NCBI RefSeq assembly: GCF_000699445.3
Contig: NC_067196.1
Location: forward strand, 88,886,364-88,950,363
DNA from: Schistosoma haematobium
Taxonomy: Eukaryota > Platyhelminthes > Trematoda > Strigeidida > Schistosomatidae
Direction: 5' to 3'
Length of the DNA: 64,000 nucleotides
The notes under the pieces were generated by a model. The model was not told the origin of the DNA. It was given only the letters and a program-made list of their open reading frames with translations, and made no database searches. The stretch's first letter is position 1, and every line of letters starts with the position of its first letter. This document shows positions 23,549-35,265 of this stretch, in pieces. The position numbers and the translations under genes were made by a program.

Positions 23549-23630
23549 CGGAAGGGGTTTCGTGGATATGGTAATAATTTTAATAGTTGAGTCTAGCTTA
23601 AATTGTCTCATGATCTCAGCTATTAATATT
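23549..23630. repeat. H1 repeat 3' ends, tail-to-head and inverted junction
   Basis: A minus-strand 3' terminal block (GGAAGGGGTTTCGTGGATAT) directly follows the 5' end of the previous minus copy. It then switches to a plus-strand tail (GTCTAGCTTAAATTGTCTCA). This records one tandem junction and one inversion. Confidence 0.65.
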
Positions 23631-24284
23631 CTGTATTTGTAAATGAACCTATAAATAAAGGATCTAAAATGTCAGATAAACAAAAAACTGAAAAGATAAA
23701 TAGAAACAAAAGAGCTAATAAACTTTCGGTTATATATATACACCAATTATGAGGTACTACTGTAGTGATGAAGAACACAGGTGACGACAACCAAATTATA
23801 TTTAGCACAACATTACAGAGTTACTTGGTAAAACAGAACAACCATACTATAATACCTAATTTGCAAAATGCTCAATAATTGTCTCGGACTTCATTGTTCT
23901 TGCATTTCTATACTAATTGCTTTCTATTCCCGTTCTTTCTTTCTTGATCTCCCCAATCTTCTGCTGCCAGACATTATATTCCTGACCCTCGTTATATACT
24001 ACTTATGTCAATATAAGTAGCGCGCACCACACTATTATCATGGTTGTTAAAACAAAATAATGTAAAGTTTACTCTTCGGCGACAATTTCTCATGTCTGAA
24101 TTTATTTGTTTAAATTAAATTTGCTTGACGGCTAACTAAAATTCCATGTCTTAAGCTTCTAATATCAATAATGTTAATATTAATCAGTAAAGTTTTCTTT
24201 TTCTATAAATGTGACAGTTACTACTTATCTAACTGGTTTATAATGAGTAAAGTGGTAATATAATACGGTTACAAGAGTTTCATT

Positions 24285-24455
24285 GAAATCATCAACCGAT
24301 TTAAGTTATACCAACATTGAAAACTTTGAAGGTTTGGACGATCATTCCGTTTTATTATGGAACTCCTCAGCAGTGCGCACCCCCGACTCTCACGCAGAGA
24401 TCAAGCCCGTGCAAACGCTTAATCTTTAGACCACCGAGCAGTCATATAAATGTGT
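24285..24455 (-). repeat. H1 repeat, decayed
   Basis: GGAACTCCTCAGCAGTGCGC (complement of the hammerhead 5' part) and head blocks remain. The catalytic GAAA region is altered (TTCCGTTTTATT). Confidence 0.65.
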
Positions 24456-24562
24456 TAACGGAACAGTCTTCTAAAGCTCCAAAGTTTTCAAAATTATCTA
24501 ACTTGAATTGGCGCATGATTTGAATAAGATTCAATAATCTCCACAACCTCATATTAAAAATT
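24456..24562 (+). repeat. H1 repeat 3' part, inverted partner
   Basis: It carries a decayed AACAGTCTTCTAAAGCTCCA, then TTGAATTGGCGCATGATTTG and AATCTCCACAACC. It pairs with the preceding minus copy. Confidence 0.6.
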
Positions 24563-24764
24563 ATAATAGCGCTTGTAATCAGATTAACAGAAAGACAATG
24601 TTCCATTAGTGAGTCACTTGTATAAAATGCGGAATGTGATGATGAAAGACATGGTATTTCATATCAGAATAAATTTACAAAATGAGAAGCGATCCAACCG
24701 ATGATAATATTATTAGTGTTAGCGAAAACTAAACCTGAGGAATTCAGTTGATGTTGTTATACTC

Positions 24765-25004
24765 GTATCCTCCAATTTTTATTTACGGCTGTAATTGATC
24801 AGTCTCATGTTGGCATATGTGCATCCTATGCGGATTACTTTGATATAGCCTTAAGTCACAGGCTTTTTAAGCAAAGGTGGATGGTGGCTAACAGTGGATT
24901 CCAGTCTGACGCGCGTTTCGTCCTATGTGGGACTCGTCAGCTGGATTTAACTGCATCTCAGAGTTGATGTTCACTCCCGGACTCGAACCAAGCACAATCA
25001 GGTG
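24765..25004 (-). repeat. Smα-like repeat, tail, hammerhead and part head
   Basis: The minus-strand order is head (GAGTGAACATCAACTCTGAG), a near-intact hammerhead at 24894-24950, then the tail ending ACAGCCGTAAATAAAAA. It abuts an inverted plus copy. Confidence 0.8.
24894..24950 (-). ncRNA. Hammerhead, Smα type, with 3-nt insertion at the cut site
   Basis: CTGACGA, stem II GTCC/GGAC, GAAA and loopless stem III ACGC/GCGT are all intact. Stem I (ATCCAG/CTGGA) is separated from the cut-site C by three extra bases (AGA). Known active Smα hammerheads have CTGG directly after GTC, so cleavage is probably impaired. Confidence 0.6.
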
Positions 25005-25190
25005 ACTATCAGGACTCAGTAGCTAACTGGGAACGCGATGATGTTTAAAGAGAATGATGCTGGGTTCGATTTCTAGAGTGAACATCAACTTTAAGGTGGA
25101 GGTACATCTAGCTGACATGTCCCAAATAGGACGAAATGAGTGTGAAACTGGCTCTCACTGCAAGCCACTATCCATCTTTGTTTATAAACC
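25005..25190 (+). repeat. Smα-like repeat, head and decayed hammerhead
   Basis: CAGGACTCAGTAGCTAACTG, then B-box-like GGGTTCGATTTC and CTGACATGTCCCAAATAGG. The cut site is lost (GAGTGTGAAACTGG). Confidence 0.75.
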
Positions 25191-25861
25191 TGAAGAATGT
25201 AATTTTGAGAATAATAAATGAAATTAGAAAGTCAAAAGTATCTAATAATAGTGAATTACAAAATAAATGGCACATTAAATTAGAATGCATCTGAATTGAT
25301 ACAATTATCTTCTGCAGCTAACAGTCATGAATTACAATTCTAAAAATGGACCACATCAAAACAATAGTAACTTTCGAAACCGGTTTAATTGAATAACCAA
25401 TAGTTCCATGTAGTAAAGCCATGTCTTAACTCAACTTTTCTATTGTATTTTTCAAATCTACTGTTATACTATGCAGTAAGATGTGTGGGTATAGAGTGGT
25501 TCTATGTAATATAAAATGTACAAAGATTGTATCGTGATTTCTATCAAAATTCATCTCGTTAGGAATCTCACAATATCACAAATTGACTAAAACTTCAAAC
25601 TTAAAATACTGAATTCCACATTAGTCATGGAAATATATTATACCTACTATAAGAATTAAATGTCTTTATTTTAACTCTACTTTAGGATAGTAGAGGAACA
25701 ACGCTAATAAATTTCAAACTTATTATGGAAATCAAATAGTAATGGACAGTTACTGGTTCAGTTAAACTTCATCGGTTTTATCAATAAAACTATTATGTAG
25801 ATTGAACATTACTAAGAGGTGAGATAATTAGTTTCTAAGTATGCATTCAAAATACCACATG

Positions 25862-26220
25862 TAAGTTTAACTCCTCCTGAAGCACCTCTGGGGCTACTGC
25901 CGGTCCCAATCCCGGATAAAGGGGGAGGGTTGAGCATGAGGTTAGCGACCCCATCCCATGGAAAACTAACTCGCTAAAAAAAATGCTAACCAGAAAAAAT
26001 AATTCAAACCATCTAAACTTTGCCCTGTGATTTGGAAGGTTTTCATTTAGAAGAGTTATGACGCCTCATGTTGAAGGCCAATTTCATTTGGAAGTCACGA
26101 GGCTGATATCATTTCTGACAACCAGAACAATCATTAATTTAGATACATAGAATGCTCGTACAATATGGGAGACCGGGAGAGTCATCTAAATTACTGCAGA
26201 AATTTAACACTATAATTATT
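25862..26220 (+). mobile_element. RTE retrotransposon 5' end with start of endonuclease
   Basis: The 5' untranslated block (CTCTGGGGCTACTGCCGGTC ... GGATAAAGGGGGAGGGTTG ... AACTAACTCGCTAAAAA) also occurs at 45941 and 54813. Near 26150-26195 one frame reads NARTIWETGR, the usual start of the RTE AP-type endonuclease, with stops around it. The rest of the element is absent (3'-truncated or deleted). Confidence 0.7.
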
Positions 26221-26925
26221 TCATTATGTACCGTGTACACAGTGATTCGAGAGAAAAAAACTTTCAATCGATCTTCTACAATCATTTCATACATTTTTCT
26301 CTTGATTTGCATCTACCGTTTTAATTTTTTTGTTTCAAAAAAAAGAAAAATAAAAGACAAAAATTCGTCTAATCTTAATACTTCAAATGGCTTCAATAGA
26401 TAATCCTAGTCATCATTCATTGATCAAACAATACTTATCCAACGTTAAATGGTTTCCCCTTTCCCTCACCTCACCCCCTCCGCCAATTCTGATCAATCAT
26501 ACAAAACTAATCACTAATTCTGTTGTCTACATAGAATATTTTGCATTTAATTGTTGAAAAAAATACGTAGATATAGTAAATAGTTTATGGCTTAACAACT
26601 AATAGATTACAGTAATTTAACAGGAGAAATGATTTATCCGTATTATATAATTAGAATATTAATAAAATCCAATTAATTGTGTAAAATGACTAAAAACATA
26701 TATGTTTCATTGTGTATATGTGCCATGTATGTGCACACATGCATGTATGTTTGTATGTGTGAATGAATGGGAAAAAATATTGTGTTCTATGAAATGATCA
26801 CCTTAAAACATGTTTTAAAAATAGTATACAATTGAATGGAAGCAAATAAATAGATGGGTAGTTAAGAAGTTTAACAAGATAACCTCTATGTAGTATCGGC
26901 TGTTTTATATATGTATTTTTTTAAG

Positions 26926-27115
26926 TCGAGATCATGAATGGATCAATATTAGACTACCGTTGAAAACGTGGTAGCACTGGACGGCTGTTTTGTCCTAGTA
27001 TTGGACTCGCCATCGACGACCCCACACAAGGGATTCGAACCCAGTACTTTCAGTTTAGTATGCAAACGCTTGACCTCTAGAACATTGAGCCGGTGTTTAA
27101 CTGTGTTAGTGTCTT
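26926..27115 (-). repeat. H1 repeat, decayed
   Basis: GTAGCACTGGACGGCTGTTT, GATTCGAACCCAG (B-box complement) and CTAGAACATTGAGCCGG mark the family. The hammerhead 5' core is deleted. Confidence 0.7.
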
Positions 27116-27174
27116 TCTGAAAACTTTTTTGTTAAGCCATTTAAATTTGCATTGACTCATGATAAATATATAGT

Positions 27175-27312
27175 TTGTCATATCCCAGTGAATAGAAAAA
27201 TTGTATTTCTGACGTTTCGTAACTTCATATAAAGCACTTCTTCAGAGTAAAAGAATTATTAATCTAAGTCAATGAAGTAAACTTATGAACATTTGTTTGT
27301 TACCAAGGTGTT
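27175..27312 (-). repeat. Short dispersed repeat also found near 45.1 kb
   Basis: The reverse complement shares GAAGAAGTG...AGTTACGAAACGTCAG with 45085-45140. I cannot assign it to an element. Confidence 0.45.
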
Positions 27313-27849
27313 TGATATTATGACATTAAGTGATGATTGATCAAAGTTAGAACATTACATATACTATGCTTTCGTATGACGTAACAAGAGATTAACAACA
27401 AGAAACTTTAAAGATAATTTTCATATTAGCTGATATTTATCAACTAGATGTAATAGAAACATTCGGAAAATTGATATTTCTTATAAAAAACCTGAACCTA
27501 TAACATTCAATGCTAAGGTTAACCTGTTCAATAGACAACATACAAAAATATTTGAGTTTTTTTATTCAGTCCTTTTGAAGGACTATCTAGACTCGTAGTG
27601 TACATCTTTACTCATCATACACACTAATATTTAAGCTTAACTTAACTTGGTATTATTATTTCAACATTTTTAATATTCTTCATCATTATAAGTCGGCTCT
27701 GTTTCTCCACTGAAGTTAAATATAACAAACTAGATTGATACTCATTGGAACTAGATCTTATATTGATTATAGCTGATTGATCTCAAAATTGAATAGCCAA
27801 ATGAAACAGGTATTTTTAGACAACTGTTTACCCAAGCTACACTACATCC

Positions 27850-28155
27850 GTTGATGAGACAGCTTAAGCAACAACCTACTGTAGTATAAAGCATACGAAT
27901 TTCCATATGTAGAGGAAATTAAGAAAAACATTACTGAAGTTCAATAAGAAACACATTACAGAAACCATCTAACTCTATCACAATACAAGCTGTAACTTGA
28001 ATTCATTGGCACAAAAGAAAGAGTGACTAGTGAAAGAACGTTGAAAGAGTGAATAGCACTTGGTAACAACCAGGAAGGAGATCCCATATCAGAGTAGATT
28101 GGAGAATTCCGTTCGATGCCTTATACTCCATGAGGGATTATAGATGTGAACAAGA
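27850..28155 (+). mobile_element. RTE (SR2-like) 3' end, decayed
   Basis: CAACAACCTACTGTAGTA, AAACCATCTAACTCTATCAC and ATGCCTTATACTCCATGAGG line up by eye with the C-terminal and 3' sequence of the copies at 31745 and 50441. No usable frame is left. Confidence 0.6.
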
Positions 28156-28283
28156 GAGAGTGATAAATGAAATGAGATTTATTGTGATTTTTTTGAAAGT
28201 AACAAAATGTTACTATTCTACAATCAATATTAGTTCGATTATAGATAATTTATGTAATTGTAAAGAATGGACATAAGACATGT

Positions 28284-28339
28284 TAGACCACCATGGAAAA
28301 CCTGGAAGCACTGGACGGCCGTTTCGTCCTAGTATGGGA
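28284..28339 (-). repeat. H1 repeat 3' part, inverted partner
   Basis: GACCACCATGGAAAACCTGG through GTTTCGTCCTAGTATGGGA, that is tail plus the 3' half of the hammerhead. It is fused at 28340 to the 5' end of a plus-strand copy. Confidence 0.8.
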
Positions 28340-28690
28340 GTTCTAGTGAGAAGCCGTTACCAGTGGAGTTCAACCAGGTCTATTGTGGGATAAGAACTCA
28401 CTGAAGACAATGGTGTACGGTAGCGCAGATTCGTGGATTGGTTGAAGTTAGACATTAACACCATTGGATGCCGGCTCAGTGGTCTAGTTGGTTAAGCGCC
28501 TGGTGCGAAACTGATAGGTCCAGTGTTCGAGTCCCGCGGCGTGCGGGATCGTGGATGCGCACTGCTGAGGAGTCCCATACTAGGAAGAAACGACCATCAA
28601 GTGCTTCCAGGTTTTCCATGGTGGTCTAGCTTCAATTGACTCATGACTTCAATCAGTGAAATTTCTAAAATCTCCACAAACCCCTCCTGA
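28340..28690 (+). repeat. H1 repeat, near full length
   Basis: 5' block TTCTAGTGAGAAGCCGTTAC, then ACTCACTGAAGACAATGG and a tRNA-like head GGCTCAGTGGTCTAGTTGG with B-box GTGTTCGAGTCC. The hammerhead keeps CTGAGGA, but stem II ends GGAA, and stem III and the cut site read CGACCATC. It ends CCACAAACCCCTCCTGAT. Confidence 0.85.
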
Positions 28691-29024
28691 TAAGACATGT
28701 TCTTTTTAAAAAATAAAACATCGAGTTGTTCCTTTAAAAAAAATTAGTTAACAATCGGTAGGCTAGAATTTTTCACTCGTTTCGTAATCATATAATGTTC
28801 AATTATAAAACTACACTTCAATATGATTCTTTTTGTAAGGTCATAAAATTATACCTTAAACTAGAAACTATTTAGAATCGGTATATATATGTATATCTAC
28901 AACTGAAATACATGTTCCAAAAAAATAACTGCATGACTGCTTCATACTAACACACATATGTAATCAAACTGGGACCTATTATTAAATAGAAATTTATGTA
29001 GACAATAATTTTCATAGTGTTATA

Positions 29025-29165
29025 GAAAAGTTGGCTTGTGGTTAACATTATAATCAAAGACACATGTTTCACCTTGCTCACAATTCGTCAGCTGAATACA
29101 CATTCATTCAGGTGTCAATGCTTATACTAAGGCTTGAATCTAGTATGTTCATTAAAATAATGGGT
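29025..29165 (-). repeat. Smα-like repeat, heavily decayed
   Basis: TGTTTCACCTTGC...CAATTCGTCAGCTGAATA and GTGTCAATGCTT preserve the order of the family on the minus strand. The core CTGACGA is readable but its partners are gone. Confidence 0.5.
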
Positions 29166-29279
29166 CCAGATAGTCATTAATTTAATCAACTTTTATGAAG
29201 GTATTGTTATTATCATGTTAGTATTATTACTGTTACTGGTAGCAGTAGCATTATGTTTATTACTGGTCTAATATTCATT

Positions 29280-29545
29280 TTAAATTGAGATCATGATATT
29301 AGACCATCACTGAAAACCTAGAAGCACTAGACGGTCGATTCATCCTATTATGGAAGTCCTCCGCAGTGCTTATCCACAATCAAGCTCGCGGGATTTGAAC
29401 CCAGGGCCTTCAGTCTCGCGCTCGAACGCTTAACCTCTAGACCACTGAGCCGGCCGGCGTTCAACGGTGTTAATGTTTAACCTCAAATTGCGTGACCATC
29501 TTCCTTAATAACTTAATAATCTCCACAATTCTATACTAATAATTC
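29280..29545 (-). repeat. H1 repeat with short plus-strand 3' end
   Basis: Minus copy from GAGATCATGATATTAGACC to GCGTTCAACGGTGTTAATG. It then switches to a plus-strand terminal block (AATAATCTCCACAATTC, about 29510-29540). The hammerhead is broken. Confidence 0.7.
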
Positions 29546-30184
29546 ATCTTAACTAATTGATTCATCCCCTATTCAGTTTTTATCCAATTAGAATACTTTC
29601 AGTAATCAACTGTCTATGACGTAACTTTGTTTATGTATGTTTAATAAAAGTCAGTAATTACTTGTCAGACTAAGTACTGTTCTGAAACAATAATAATAAT
29701 AATAATGTTTTGTCTACTAGTAATCACATTGTTTTCTTCTATTAATCTAAACGAATAGAATCTAATCATGAATTGATTGTCAATTGTCAGACTGATATCC
29801 CATTTAATTTATAAATAAACAATATTAAATAATCAATGATTTTTTTGTAATTTTTGGTTAGAAACACAAGGGTATTATTATGTATTTATTTATCATTAAT
29901 TTACTCATATGATAGGTGTATACATTTTGTCTGTAAAGTTGACAGGTGTTAAAAACTAAAAAAAAAAGAAAAACAAACAAACAGAGAAATAAACAAACGG
30001 AACATGAAGAAAACGTGTCTAGTTTATTTCACTAAGATTTTGTCCAAAAAACAAAAACTGTTTATATATCATTGAAAGAATCATTATAAAGTATTTATTT
30101 ACATTTTATTATGTAAGAACTAAGTGAATGATTATGTCATTATAGAGTTGTGAAGATTGTTAAGATGAGATTAATATCATGCAT

Positions 30185-30515
30185 GAATCAGTGATGGATC
30201 ATCATTGAAAACTTGGAAGCAATGGACAACCGTTTTGTCGTAGTATAGGACTCCTCAGCAGTGCATATATCGAAGATTCCATACGTGAGATTATAACCTA
30301 GTACCTTCGGTCTGGCATGTGAACGTGTAACCTTCAGATCACTGAGCCGGTGTCTAATGGTGTTAATGTCTAACTTCAGCTGATCCATGAAGTTGTCCTA
30401 CCGTCCTCTGTTGTCTTTAATGAGTACTTATCTCTACAACAGACACGGTTGAACTCCACTGGTCACAGTTTCTCACTAGAACTCTAGGAAATCTATCTTG
30501 AAGCCATTCAGTAAT
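30185..30515 (-). repeat. H1 repeat, full length, decayed
   Basis: GGATCATCATTGAAAACTTG through the 5' end ATTCAGTAATGAG. The hammerhead 5' part is intact on the minus strand (CTGCTGAGGAGTCC), but GAAA is changed (GACAAAACGG). Confidence 0.75.
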
Positions 30516-30580
30516 GAGTTCCATACTAGGACGAAACGGCCGTCTAGTGCTTCCAGGTTTTTAATGGTGATATAATAGTT
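30516..30580 (+). repeat. H1 repeat 3' part, inverted partner
   Basis: It begins inside the hammerhead loop (TTCCATACTAGGACGAAACG) with an intact 3' half and cut site region (GGCCGTC/TAGTGC). The break point lies between CTGAGGA and stem II. Confidence 0.8.
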
Positions 30581-30831
30581 ATCCATTCATTATATCAATT
30601 GAAATTAAAAATGTGGTGACCAAGATCAATGTTGAGTTGTGCATTTGAAATGATCCAGTAAAATTTATTGTAATGTATAAGTGGTTATCACTTCAATTAA
30701 AATGTAAAACGTTTTTACGTTGAATACCACCTACAGTTGTATGCAGTGGCACAATTTAAATGAAAAGATTTACACCGATACAGAAGAATATATCAAGTAT
30801 TTTATAAATTTTGACATTTTGAACTCAGGAA

Positions 30832-30897
30832 CATCAGTTTCACACGCGAACGCTTAACCTCTAGACCACTGAGACGGCATCCAATGGCGTTAATCTC
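30832..30897 (-). repeat. H1 repeat head fragment
   Basis: ACGCTTAACCTCTAGACCAC and GGCATCCAATGGCGTTAAT are the complement of the tRNA-like head and the block before it. Confidence 0.65.
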
Positions 30898-31105
30898 TGA
30901 CTCCACAAAACCCATTCTGATAATAGTCATGTGCTCACTAGTGACTAGTACAAAAATGGATCTCCTGTAGTTCTAGTGAGAATCTGTGAACAGTAGAGCA
31001 CAATCCATGTCGAGTGGAGACAGTTATCCACATCAGACAATGGATGAATGATTTCACAAGATTATGGATCGATCAAAGTTAGACACTAACAGTTATACAA
31101 GAACA
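30898..31105 (+). repeat. H1 repeat, 3' end joined to 5' end (tail-to-head junction)
   Basis: CCACAAAACCCATTCTGATA (3' end) runs directly into TGTGCTCACTAGTGACTAG and GTTCTAGTGAGAATCTGTGA (5' end) on the same strand, as in tandem units. Confidence 0.65.
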
Positions 31106-31360
31106 GTTGAAACAACACATGAAAATACTGTACTCCCTTAACATGTTACCTTACTTTTAGATTCATCACAGCACTGTAATATCTACATATTACTTGCAAT
31201 CATGAATGGAGACTCATTAATATTATAAGGAATATAATTTTAATCATAGATAGTTGTGAAAAATAAAAAATTTGAATAATTCACCAGGTATAGTATCAAT
31301 ATTCTTTTAACTATTACTATCACAAACATATTCAGTTGGAACAATTAAATATTTATATCA

Positions 31361-31498
31361 CAAGGGGTTTTGTGGATATTATATAGTAACTTTTAGTAGC
31401 TGAGATCATGAGTCAATTGAATTTAGATCACCATGGAATATCTGGAAGCATTGGACGGCCGTTTCATCCTACTATGGGACTCTTTAGTAGTGCATATT
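31361..31498 (-). repeat. H1 repeat, 3' part
   Basis: Tail plus hammerhead on the minus strand. Stem III and the cut site are intact (ACGGCCGTCCAATGC), but the core has become CTAAAGA. It is truncated before the tRNA-like head. Confidence 0.75.
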
Positions 31499-31744
31499 AA
31501 GCTTTAAGTTTACTAATTGTTATATTAACATTTCAATTTTAGGTAGAAAATGGATATTTATTAGCCTACTCAAATGTAATAGAAATTATAAATGATAAAA
31601 AAAGAAACAATAATTGGCTTAAATGTTCTAAATACATTCAAGTCTATGATTATTTGTTACATTAAAGATACTATTAATGTGTAGTGAAATTCATCTTGTG
31701 AATTGATTACTTTTATGAAACCATAAACACATTTTATCGGGAAC

Positions 31745-32045
31745 AACCCATTGTGAGAAAGAACAAACCAGATCCCAGCGAAGGAAGAAATCAGGAAGAT
31801 GCGTTAGGAGTGAATAGGACACACATTGAGGAAAGCACCCAACTGCATCACAAGACAACTCCTTTATCGGAATCCTCAAGGCCAAAGGAGAAGAGAAAGA
31901 CCGAAGAACACATTACGCCGAGAAATGGTAATAGACATGAGAAGAATGAACGACAATTGAATAGTACTAGAAAGGAAGGACAGAGTGAGTTAAAGAATAC
32001 TAGTCAGCGACTTATGCTCCACTAGGAGTAACAGGTGTAAGTAAA
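31745..32045 (+). mobile_element. RTE (SR2-like) 3' end
   Basis: Translated and DNA blocks match the other copies: ACACACATTGAGGAAAGCAC, GGCCAAAGGAGAAGAG, GAACACATTACGCCGAG. The 3' terminus is GGAGTAACAGGTGTAAGTAA. About 300 bp remain, with no intact frame. Confidence 0.75.
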
Positions 32046-32325
32046 TAAATAATTAAGAAATTGTATATCAATTCCTTCGGATCATTTATCAAAGAAAAAT
32101 ATTGATTTATTTTCATTACTAATCACAAGATGTAGAATAGATTCAATAATACAAGAATCAAGAGAGTACAATATCAGTTACTGATTACTGACTAACTAAT
32201 GTATAACATTCCTTTATTACATTATTATTAATTAAACTATTAGTTGATCATAACTTAATCATTATTGTTTTGTTAATATAATTAGATGATGTATTCACAA
32301 GGTAAATTTTACTCATTTTTGTTGT

Positions 32326-32354
32326 TCTTTTTGTTGTTGTTGTTGTTGTTGTTG
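32326..32354. repeat. (TTG)n microsatellite
   Basis: A run of about eight GTT/TTG triplets. Confidence 0.9.
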
Positions 32355-32574
32355 AAATAACTCTTTAGAGCCTATTGTAATTTAAAGAATTCCATGTTGG
32401 AACAGAATAATAAATGTTATATAGAGAATGTTCCACACCTTAAAAGTACATTTTATTAAAAGAATTCAAAACTTGTTTAATAACTATATGAGTATAAAAG
32501 ATTATAATGATGGAGTATGACCTTGAGGATCATTGATACAACGTTATTTTTATCTTTAAAAACTATTTTGATTA

Positions 32575-32768
32575 ATAAGCAATGATGGATAGTGGTTCGT
32601 AGTGGAATCCAGTTTGACGCGTATTCCGTCCTGTTTGACACTCGTCAGCTTGATTTAATTACATCTTAGAGTTGACGTTCACTATGGGATTTGAACCCAG
32701 TAACGTTCACTTCAAATGCCATTGCGATATTCACTTAGATACTGAGTCCTGATAGCCACTTGCCTGTT
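32575..32768 (-). repeat. Smα-like repeat, hammerhead and head
   Basis: On the minus strand the order is tRNA-like head, GTGAACGTCAACTCTAAGAT, then CTGACGA with stem II GTGT/GGAC. GGAA replaces GAAA, and the 3-nt AAA insertion sits before CTGG. It is predicted inactive. Confidence 0.75.
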
Positions 32769-32851
32769 ATATCTTAATATAATTGAATTGATAATTGTAG
32801 ACTAATGGTTAATTAAAACATCACAAGGGAAAGACATATTGTTTTTAATGG

Positions 32852-32945
32852 AGTTTTGTTCTTTGATCTGAATAGATTAGTTGTAAAGTTTTCACCACTC
32901 TTCTGAACGAAATCGTCAGCACGACCTTCAGGTAGAAATCACATT
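32852..32945 (+). repeat. Fold-back family, single arm
   Basis: GGAGTTTTGTTCTTTGATCT through ATCGTCAGCAC and CAGGTAGAAATCA matches the left arm of the element at 6860. Confidence 0.6.
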
Positions 32946-34985
32946 ATACTAAACTACAGAACCAAAAAGTTTTAATCTCAGATTTCTTTTATTGAAATGA
33001 TCATCTAGGATTATTCGAATTAAAATTAAAACAAAATTCTTCTTATTCTCATTTGTTTATCAATAATGTTTCATCAAATGTCAATCAATAATACACAAAA
33101 AAAATCCCTTCAAATGTTTCAATACAAAATATTTTGTCACAGACGTAACTTCTATATCAGACAAAGTTTTTTAACATTCTGTTATCATCATCATAATCAT
33201 TATTTCTGAATTTTAGTTTATTCTTATTTCCTTTTTTTTCTCTAAAAAAATATTCCTTTTCACTTTCTTTCTCTATTCATTTATTTTGTCCACTTGTCTG
33301 TCAATCAACGAAATAAGCCTGCAGACAGAATGAGTGTGAGAGAGGGGGGGCTGCTAAGCGAGTGAGTGAGTGAGCAAACGAAATACAGAAACAAAAAGAA
33401 AACGAGAGAAAAGAACGTTAGGGACAAAAATAATCAGACAAAAAGTCTAATTTTCTTTTTATGGAATGAAGAGAACAACTTTACAGTGGAAATGTACAAA
33501 TGAAGTTGACACACGTATTAAAATAACTAAGCAAAATGGGAAGATTTTTAAAGTGTCTTTTTTTTAATCTTTTTCTTCAATAAAACTAACTTTGTTTCCC
33601 CCCTCCACCACCACCACCACGATCACGACCAGTTTGCGTGTTATAACAGTTAAGTAGCTTATTATCATTATTATTATTGTATGATTAATAAGAATTATTA
33701 TTAGTTTATATCATTATTTTAACTGTGCTTAGCTAGCAAGTAACCGAAAATAGAAACCACACCTTCTTCATAATAATGAGGCATACAAATGGAGATTCAG
33801 CGACAAATTTACACATAAAAAAGGTTTTAGAAAGAGTTTATATATATCTATACATACATACATATAGTTTTTCTTCAGACGTTTATCTTTATTAGTGTAT
33901 TTATTAGTGTGTTTACTTTTAAAGGCATAAAGGCATCCTAATCAGGTTTATATTTTTTTATACTACTTATATCACTTTATATGCATATAATTTGAGACAT
34001 ATGTATATATATACACGTAGTAGGTGTGAATAAGTATACATAATTCATAATGTTTATGTAAACAACGTTTTTTTTTTTGTTTTTCTTCATTTCTGTTCTA
34101 TTCCTCAATTATCAGGGGTTTTTTTTAAAAAATAAAAATAAAAAAAGAGAATATAACTTGGGTTTGATTGTTGTTGTGTTTTTTTTTGTTTGTTTGTTGC
34201 AAACCAGTAATGATTTATAGATGTCAGTAAAATACTTATCACATATATTTTATCATTCCGCATTCAAATCTTAATCTTTACTGTTGTTTTTTATATTTTG
34301 CATTGGTAATGTAAGTGAATTCAGGGTTGATTACTTCCAATTATACATACTTTATGTGCTAAGTTATTTATCCAGCTTGTTGCTGTGATTAGAATAAATT
34401 TAAAAGTTAGATGGAAAAGTAAAAGAACGTAAACAGTATGACAGTTATGAATTATGACGTGAAATTGAACTTGATTCAATACGGAAAACTACTATTATTG
34501 ATTTTATTTAATCTACAAACTGTTTGAGGTAAAGAAATAAAAAGAACTAGAATTAATGAGATATGAATATATTGCTGGGAAGAAACAATCTGTTTAGATA
34601 ATTGATAAGTCTTGTGGATTGAACGCTATATCCGTTTCCAAAGCTATTCTGGAAACCCTCAAGCTAGAACTAAACAGCGACCTGAACACGAGAGAGAAGT
34701 AGTTTACTCCAAAGTTCCTTTTAATACAGAAAATACAGGGTTTTTATAATATTTTAAATGTCCTTGGGTTGCTAGAAGATTCTGGGAATGCTACTAAACA
34801 TAGTAGCAATGTAGCAACCAACTAATCAGGGCCTCTACATGAGACGATTCGCTTCCTTGATATTTTTGGCAAAAACTCCAAGTGAACGCTGATTGAATGA
34901 AACGCTTCTTAGTGTTTCCTGATGCTTGCTTGTCTTCTGCAAGCAATTTTCTGGATCACCCCAACAATAATAATAACGATAATAA
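32946..34985. other. Low-complexity DNA, no gene recognised
   Basis: Many homopolymer T and A runs (for example 33230-33250 and 34070-34190), a G run and (GAGT)n near 33340-33375, and CCACCA at 33603-33620. No repeat family match and no convincing frame. Confidence 0.5.
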
Positions 34986-34987
34986 CT

Positions 34988-35265
34988 AAGCGAGACTATA
35001 ATTTATGGACGAACCACTCAGATTTACGATAACAAGTCTTAGATTTTGGCGCGGAATTCATTCACTAACTTGTCTAAATGGAGTCTTGGCATTATAGCTG
35101 ATGTCATTTCGTGATGAAAACTCTAAATCTAATTGCTAACCATCAGTTGTGAATAATAATCCTTATTCTTCAAACTGCTTTATAACCCTCATTTATTCTT
35201 AGTAAGTAGGTAGACACTCTCAAGGTCACTTTAGTATTATTCAAAGGTCGTCTATAAATTATAAT
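34988..35265 (+). mobile_element. 280-bp terminal-inverted-repeat element, copy 2
   Basis: CGAGACTATAATTTATGGAC...GTCTATAAATTATAAT. The right end is eroded where an (AAT)n run (35270-35301) begins. The interior matches copies 3-5. Confidence 0.7.

Noticed and set aside
31753..32025. 90-codon open frame
   Set aside because: It is in the wrong phase across an RTE 3' end; the family reading lies in other frames.
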